Source of the DNA: Petrotoga sp. UBA5851
GTDB lineage: Bacteria > Thermotogota > Thermotogae > Petrotogales > Petrotogaceae
Assembly: GCA_002431635.1 (NCBI GenBank)
Contig: DJGH01000022.1
Coordinates: forward strand, 1 to 8,181
DNA length: 8,181 bases
Direction: 5' to 3'
Shown: piece by piece, positions 5,383 to 8,181 of the stretch
Position numbering within the stretch: the stretch's first letter is position 1
Layout: every line of letters begins with the position of its first letter
The notes under the pieces: generated by a model
Database searches by the model: none
What the model saw: only the letters and a program-made list of their open reading frames with translations
Told to the model about the DNA's origin: nothing
Position numbers and translations under genes: made by a program

Positions 5383-5576
5383 GATTTTGATAAACTTATG
5401 TATGTGGAATAAAAGAATTTCTTTAAGCTTTATTTTCAAAAGGGGCGTGATCAGGTGTAAAAGTGCATGAAAAACCAAATTGTACTTATGAAGACGTTTG
5501 ATTTTTAAACAAAGAGCTTAGGCAGCTCTGTGCCTGATATTTGTAAAACAACATAAAATCATTGGAGGAACCGAAT

Positions 5577-6896
5577 ATGAAGAAAAAAATTCTTTCATTA
5601 GTACTCATGCTGAGTATGCTAGTTTCTTTAACTCTGCTCACTGCCGGCTGTTCTGCCCCTGCCAGCACGGCAAAAGCCGATGTACCAAAAGCAGCTGAAG
5701 CGTTGTGGAATGCAGGCAGCACAAGAGATAAGATTGTTGTAATAAGCGATTTGCATCTGGGCATTGATGACCGTTATACTGAAACCATAAATAATATTCC
5801 ATTTTTAATTGATTTTCTGAAACGTCTTCAGAGTACCAAAGATGTCCGTGAACTTGTTATTGCTGGGGATTTTCTTGACGAATGGTTTCTACCTGTTTAC
5901 TATCCTGTCTACACTGACCAGAACAAGTTTTATAAGGATGTAATTGCCAATAATCAGGATGTGATCGACGAACTGAACAAGGTAATCGACAGCGGAATAA
6001 AACTGGTCTATGTAATTGGAAACCATGATATGACTCTTGAAGCCGAGGTTCTGCAGCAGGCAATTCCGAAGATTGTTCAGGTAAGCGATGCAAAAGGTCT
6101 TGGGGCTTATTACACAGGCAACCGAAACGAGATCGTTATAGAACATGGACATCGTTATGATGTTTTTTCTGCTCCTGATACGGTATCCAATGCAGAGCTA
6201 TGCGGTAATAACGATACAATTCTTCCGGCAGGTTATTTTTATGCACGTTATGCTGCAACATGGGTACTTGAAGGACGTCCGGTAGTGGAAAAAAATCTTC
6301 CAATAGTCACAAATATACCGGATAAAACCAATGTGGATCAGTATGGAGCTTATATTTATTACGCTCTTCTCAAAGATATTTCTAAGAGAATGACACCTAA
6401 AGAAGCTCTTGATGAGAAAATATTCAATATGCATATTGCCGGATTTAACGATTCATACACATATCTTGATTTTTATCCGGCACAGCAGAAAGATGGTACT
6501 ATTTCCGCACCCGTGCTGTTCAAAAATATTCAGCGCACATGGGACGAGCGCCAAAAGGTTAATAATGTAAAAGTAAAAAATACATTTATTGAAGCTGTTT
6601 CCGGAGCAATAAACTGGAGTTACTATTTTACACAGGCAAAAATGCAGTATCTGGAAAATCCGAATGAAAAAGTAGAAATAGTAGTATTCGGACATACTCA
6701 CGTGCCTGCATATCTTAAAACAACCGGCGGCTCATACTATATCAACTCAGGAACTTGGATAGATCACAATGTCGATTATTCCGATGCTCCACGTACGTTT
6801 GTTGTAATAACTACAGGAGACAAAGATACAGCCACATTGAACTGCTACATGGAGGATGGTTCCATTAAAGATATCAGCAATACTATAAGCAAATAA
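5577..6896 (+). CDS. Lipoprotein metallophosphoesterase (calcineurin-like)
   Basis: A 439-residue protein with a lipoprotein signal: basic MKKK, a hydrophobic core, and LTAGC with the lipidated Cys at residue 25. It is expected on the outer face of the membrane. All calcineurin-like metallophosphoesterase motifs are present: DLH at 58-60, GDFLDEW at 97-103, GNHD at 148-151, HGH at 190-192 and GHTH at 372-375, together binding two metal ions. The SDLHLG and GDFLDEW forms resemble LpxH-type (UDP-2,3-diacylglucosamine hydrolase) enzymes, but this is an exported lipoprotein in a likely Gram-positive cell, so lipid A synthesis is not the role. About 180 residues separate HGH from GHTH, a large insertion that may form a substrate cap. 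ATG 5577 is chosen for GGAGG at 5564-5568, 8 bases upstream; an in-frame TTG at 5562 overlaps that site. The gene is monocistronic and ends at a strong terminator. The substrate is unknown; a phosphodiester or phosphomonoester outside the cell is likely. Confidence 0.9.
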   Translation: MKKKILSLVLMLSMLVSLTLLTAGCSAPASTAKADVPKAAEALWNAGSTRDKIVVISDLHLGIDDRYTETINNIPFLIDFLKRLQSTKDVRELVIAGDFLDEWFLPVYYPVYTDQNKFYKDVIANNQDVIDELNKVIDSGIKLVYVIGNHDMTLEAEVLQQAIPKIVQVSDAKGLGAYYTGNRNEIVIEHGHRYDVFSAPDTVSNAELCGNNDTILPAGYFYARYAATWVLEGRPVVEKNLPIVTNIPDKTNVDQYGAYIYYALLKDISKRMTPKEALDEKIFNMHIAGFNDSYTYLDFYPAQQKDGTISAPVLFKNIQRTWDERQKVNNVKVKNTFIEAVSGAINWSYYFTQAKMQYLENPNEKVEIVVFGHTHVPAYLKTTGGSYYINSGTWIDHNVDYSDAPRTFVVITTGDKDTATLNCYMEDGSIKDISNTISK

Positions 6897-6917
6897 AACT
6901 GATCAGTTATCATAATG

Positions 6918-6974
6918 AGGCAGTCCTGCATCGCCGATAAAGTGGTTTTAGAGGCGTTGCAGGCTGCCTTTTTT
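6918..6974 (+). terminator. Strong intrinsic terminator after the metallophosphoesterase
   Basis: AGGCAG (6918-6923) pairs with CTGCCT (6964-6969), CCTGCA (6925-6930) with TGCAGG (6958-6963), and CGCC (6932-6935) with GGCG (6953-6956). One bulged T and one T-T mismatch interrupt the stem, and a T-run follows to 6974. The 16 GC-rich pairs make this the strongest terminator in the window. Confidence 0.9.
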
Positions 6975-7058
6975 ATGGGTGAGCTTAAAAAAGTAAAGTT
7001 TCTTTTAAGTATATAAAATATAAGTGTTTTCTGAACTTATTTTGTAGGAAGAAAAGTA

Positions 7059-7067
7059 TGGTATTAT
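7059..7067 (+). promoter_or_regulatory. Extended -10 promoter candidate for the GNAT gene
   Basis: TATTAT at 7062-7067 is preceded by TG one base upstream (7059-7060), the extended -10 form. No good -35 hexamer is found at 16-18 bases. It lies about 50 bases before the gene and after the terminator that isolates it from the previous gene. Confidence 0.4.
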
Positions 7068-7115
7068 TTGGGTAATGAGAACCAAAATATAAAATTATAA
7101 TTTAAGGAGACAGAT

Positions 7116-7439
7116 ATGGACTGGAAATTTGAAAAAGGCCGTATATACAGTGTGGATGAAAACAACGAACTACTTGCAGAAGCTACCTTTGAGCTCAAAG
7201 AAAACGGAGAGGTTGATATCAATCATACATATGTCAATCCGGTTTTAAGAGGGCAGGGTGTAGCAGGAAAAATGATGGAGGTGGTTGCACAGTATCTGAA
7301 AGAAAACGGGCTAAAAGCATCGGCAAGCTGTTCTTATGCAAATTCGTGGCTGAAAAAGAATAGAGAAGCATATTTCGGCATAATTTCATCCGATGTTGAT
7401 AATGAAGCTATTTCATGTAAAATAGGCGGCAGGCATTAA
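7116..7439 (+). CDS. Small GNAT-like acetyltransferase (YjdJ/Acetyltransf_CG type)
   Basis: A 107-residue protein that resembles the short GNAT family (Pfam Acetyltransf_CG, YjdJ/GtnB-like). The acetyl-CoA loop is RGQGVAGKM at 45-53, following HTYVNPVL, with a helix at about 51-63 and the terminal conserved stretch CSYANSWLKKN at 72-82. About 25 residues follow that block, a little longer than many relatives. The family is thought to bind acetyl-CoA and to acetylate small or peptide substrates, but the substrate is generally undefined. Start ATG 7116 has AGGAGA at 7105-7110, 5 bases upstream. The next gene follows 77 bases later with no evident terminator, so cotranscription is possible. Confidence 0.85.
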   Translation: MDWKFEKGRIYSVDENNELLAEATFELKENGEVDINHTYVNPVLRGQGVAGKMMEVVAQYLKENGLKASASCSYANSWLKKNREAYFGIISSDVDNEAISCKIGGRH

Positions 7440-7516
7440 GAGGTGCTTAAGATAAGTAGCTTATAGTAGCGATTACGATACAGCTGCAAAATGGAAATAA
7501 ACTTTGGGGTGTTGAG

Positions 7517-7939
7517 ATGAAAATGCCTATGGAACATATAGATCCTATGATGTTTGCTCCGTGCGGTATGAACTGTATGATATGCTACAAACATTGCAGC
7601 CAAAAGATCTCATGTGCGGGCTGCTTTACAGACAGCAAAGGTAAACCTGAACACTGTGGTAAATGTAAGATAAAAATATGTACCCAGAAAAAAGATATCA
7701 AATATTGTTATGAATGTTCTGAATATCCGTGCAAACAGCTAAAATACCTTGAAAAAAGTTATATTACCAGATATGATACAAGCCTTATAGGTAACAGCAG
7801 AGAAGTAAAAGAAAATGGGCTTGCCGTTTTTATGGATCAGCAGAAGACAAAATATATGTGTCCGAAATGTGGTGGCATTATCTCTTTGCATGACTCAGAA
7901 TGCAGTGAATGCAAGTATCAGACAAAACCTAAAGTTTAA
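7517..7939 (+). CDS. Cysteine-rich DUF3795-family protein with a zinc ribbon
   Basis: A 140-residue soluble protein with 16 cysteines. The N-terminal part (13-75) follows the DUF3795 pattern: CGMNCMIC (16-23), C27, CAGC (33-36), CGKC (47-50), C55, then CYECSEYPC (64-72) before a helix. These spacings suggest bound metal, zinc or an iron-sulfur cluster. A separate C-terminal CPKCG...CSEC ribbon (115-118 and 129-132) probably binds zinc and is not a core part of DUF3795. No enzymatic motif is seen; the function is not established. The start at ATG 7517 is supported by GGGGTG at 7506-7511; ATGs at 7523 and 7529 are alternatives without better sites. It is followed by a clear terminator. It may share a transcript with the GNAT gene. 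Confidence 0.82.
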   Translation: MKMPMEHIDPMMFAPCGMNCMICYKHCSQKISCAGCFTDSKGKPEHCGKCKIKICTQKKDIKYCYECSEYPCKQLKYLEKSYITRYDTSLIGNSREVKENGLAVFMDQQKTKYMCPKCGGIISLHDSECSECKYQTKPKV

Positions 7940-7945
7940 ATCAAT

Positions 7946-7981
7946 AAATCGGCATCATTTTTCTAGGGTGCCGGTTTTTTT
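7946..7981 (+). terminator. Intrinsic terminator after the DUF3795 gene
   Basis: CGGCATC at 7950-7956 pairs with GGTGCCG at 7967-7973 (one G-T wobble), extended by A-T pairs, and is followed by seven T at 7975-7981. The loop is 10 bases. It lies directly after the DUF3795 stop codon. Confidence 0.85.
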
Positions 7982-7991
7982 ATGCATTATA

Positions 7992-8019
7992 TTGACTTTG
8001 TGAGGATACAAAGTATTAT
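7992..8019 (+). promoter_or_regulatory. Promoter of the flavodoxin-fold reductase gene
   Basis: TTGACT at 7992-7997 (5 of 6) and TATTAT at 8014-8019 (5 of 6) have a 16-base spacer. An overlapping perfect TATAAT at 8017-8022 would give a 19-base spacer, as seen at some MerR-activated promoters. Transcription would start around 8026-8029, just before the ribosome site. Confidence 0.6.
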
Positions 8020-8044
8020 AATTGGTATAAAGGAGAGTGCGAAA

Positions 8045-8181
8045 ATGAGTAAAAACATACTGGTAATATCGGCTAGTCCTCGTAAAGGCGGAAACAGCGA
8101 TACGTTATGTGATGAGTTTATCCGTGGTGCAAAGGACAAAGGGCATAGAACAGAAAAGATTTTTTTAAAGGACAGAAAGTG
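8045..8181 (+). CDS. NAD(P)H-dependent FMN reductase / flavodoxin-fold, 3'-truncated
   Basis: Forty-five codons are visible before the window ends. They open with NILVISASPRKGGNSDTL, the flavodoxin-fold phosphate-binding loop (SxSPRxxGNS) that contacts FMN phosphate, followed by a helix containing CDEFIRGA and a second strand ending at KIFLKD. This matches NADPH-dependent FMN reductases and flavodoxin-like oxidoreductases of anaerobes. Whether it carries the CxxC iron-sulfur site of the iron-sulfur flavoprotein group cannot be seen here. Start ATG 8045 has AGGAGAG at 8031-8037, 7 bases upstream. A terminator and its own promoter separate it from the DUF3795 gene. Confidence 0.85.
   Translation, partial: MSKNILVISASPRKGGNSDTLCDEFIRGAKDKGHRTEKIFLKDRK

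Larger units (their letters stand above)
5161..5576. other. 416-base intergenic and leader region, no convincing gene
   Basis: This stretch contains a TATACATGTATA palindrome (5165-5176), a promoter candidate (5245-5272), a terminator-like hairpin (5355-5382), a small AGGCA/TGCCT hairpin (5520-5535), and the ribosome site of the next gene. A + frame starting at GTG 5312 or ATG 5341 reads about 23-33 codons to TAA at 5410, and the same frame continues readably with stops at 5410 and 5458. That could be a decayed or tiny gene, but it also crosses the hairpin, so I do not call it. A second promoter-like pair, TTGATA (5387-5392) and TAAAAG (5410-5415) with a 17-base spacer, lies just past the hairpin. 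I see no known riboswitch core. Confidence 0.5.

Noticed and set aside
5224..5478. 84-residue open frame on the minus strand, rich in Leu, Ile, His and Phe
   Set aside because: Its composition is what AT-rich noncoding DNA gives, it has no convincing ribosome site, and it runs through the hairpin at 5355-5382 and antisense to the promoter candidate.
5383..5560. Riboswitch in the leader of the metallophosphoesterase
   Set aside because: I could not match c-di-GMP, cobalamin, SAM, preQ1 or T-box cores by eye. Only a small AGGCA/TGCCT hairpin is evident.
5562..5576. TTG start upstream of the metallophosphoesterase ATG
   Set aside because: It overlaps the GGAGG ribosome site and would put acidic residues ahead of the basic start of the lipoprotein signal.
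6898..6907. ACTGATCAGT palindrome just after the metallophosphoesterase stop
   Set aside because: A 10-bp palindrome is expected by chance at this length, and the terminator directly downstream explains the region.

Overview
The window looks like chromosomal DNA of a low-GC Gram-positive bacterium, most likely an anaerobic Clostridia member. Support comes from the AT-rich composition, AGGAGG-type ribosome binding sites, GTG and TTG starts, T-tailed intrinsic terminators, a Gram-positive style lipoprotein signal and the gene families present (tandem-HTH MerR regulator with an ABC-2 exporter, MarR with DUF6544, DUF3795, flavodoxin-fold reductase). The genus cannot be read from the sequence. No rRNA, tRNA, CRISPR array, transposase or replication origin was recognised.

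Layout. (1) Bases 1-1105, + strand, are visibly more AT-rich than the rest. They hold the 3' part of a HAD-superfamily phosphatase gene, overlapped by a small phosphoribosyltransferase of uracil-PRTase type with a TTG start. They read as the tail of an accessory operon that begins outside the window. (2) Bases 1337-3625, + strand, hold a MerR-type regulator with two separate MerR DNA-binding domains, then a hairpin-T-tract terminator, then an ABC ATPase overlapping an ABC-2 membrane permease. This is a regulator plus two-gene exporter, of the drug or peptide efflux kind. (3) Bases 3729-5080, - strand, hold a MarR regulator translationally coupled to a membrane-anchored DUF6544 protein. Their promoter is a near-consensus sigma-70 site whose -35/-10 spacer is exactly one arm of a 17-bp inverted repeat, a strong candidate MarR operator. 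A perfect 26-bp palindrome separates this operon from the convergent ABC operon. (4) Bases 5161-5576 form a long leader or intergenic region with a promoter, a terminator-like hairpin and no convincing gene. (5) Bases 5577-6896 encode a lipoprotein of the calcineurin-like metallophosphoesterase family with a full metal-site motif set, closed by a strong terminator. (6) Bases 7116-7939 carry a small GNAT-like protein and a cysteine-rich DUF3795 protein, possibly cotranscribed, closed by a terminator. (7) From 8045 a flavodoxin-fold NAD(P)H/FMN reductase gene runs off the end.

How they fit together. The MerR/ABC block and the MarR/DUF6544 block are two self-contained regulated modules facing each other. 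The 3' genes look like single housekeeping or stress genes. The least explained part is the HAD-PRTase pair. Together they could convert a base plus PRPP to a nucleotide and then dephosphorylate it to a nucleoside-like product, but the rest of that operon lies upstream of the window.
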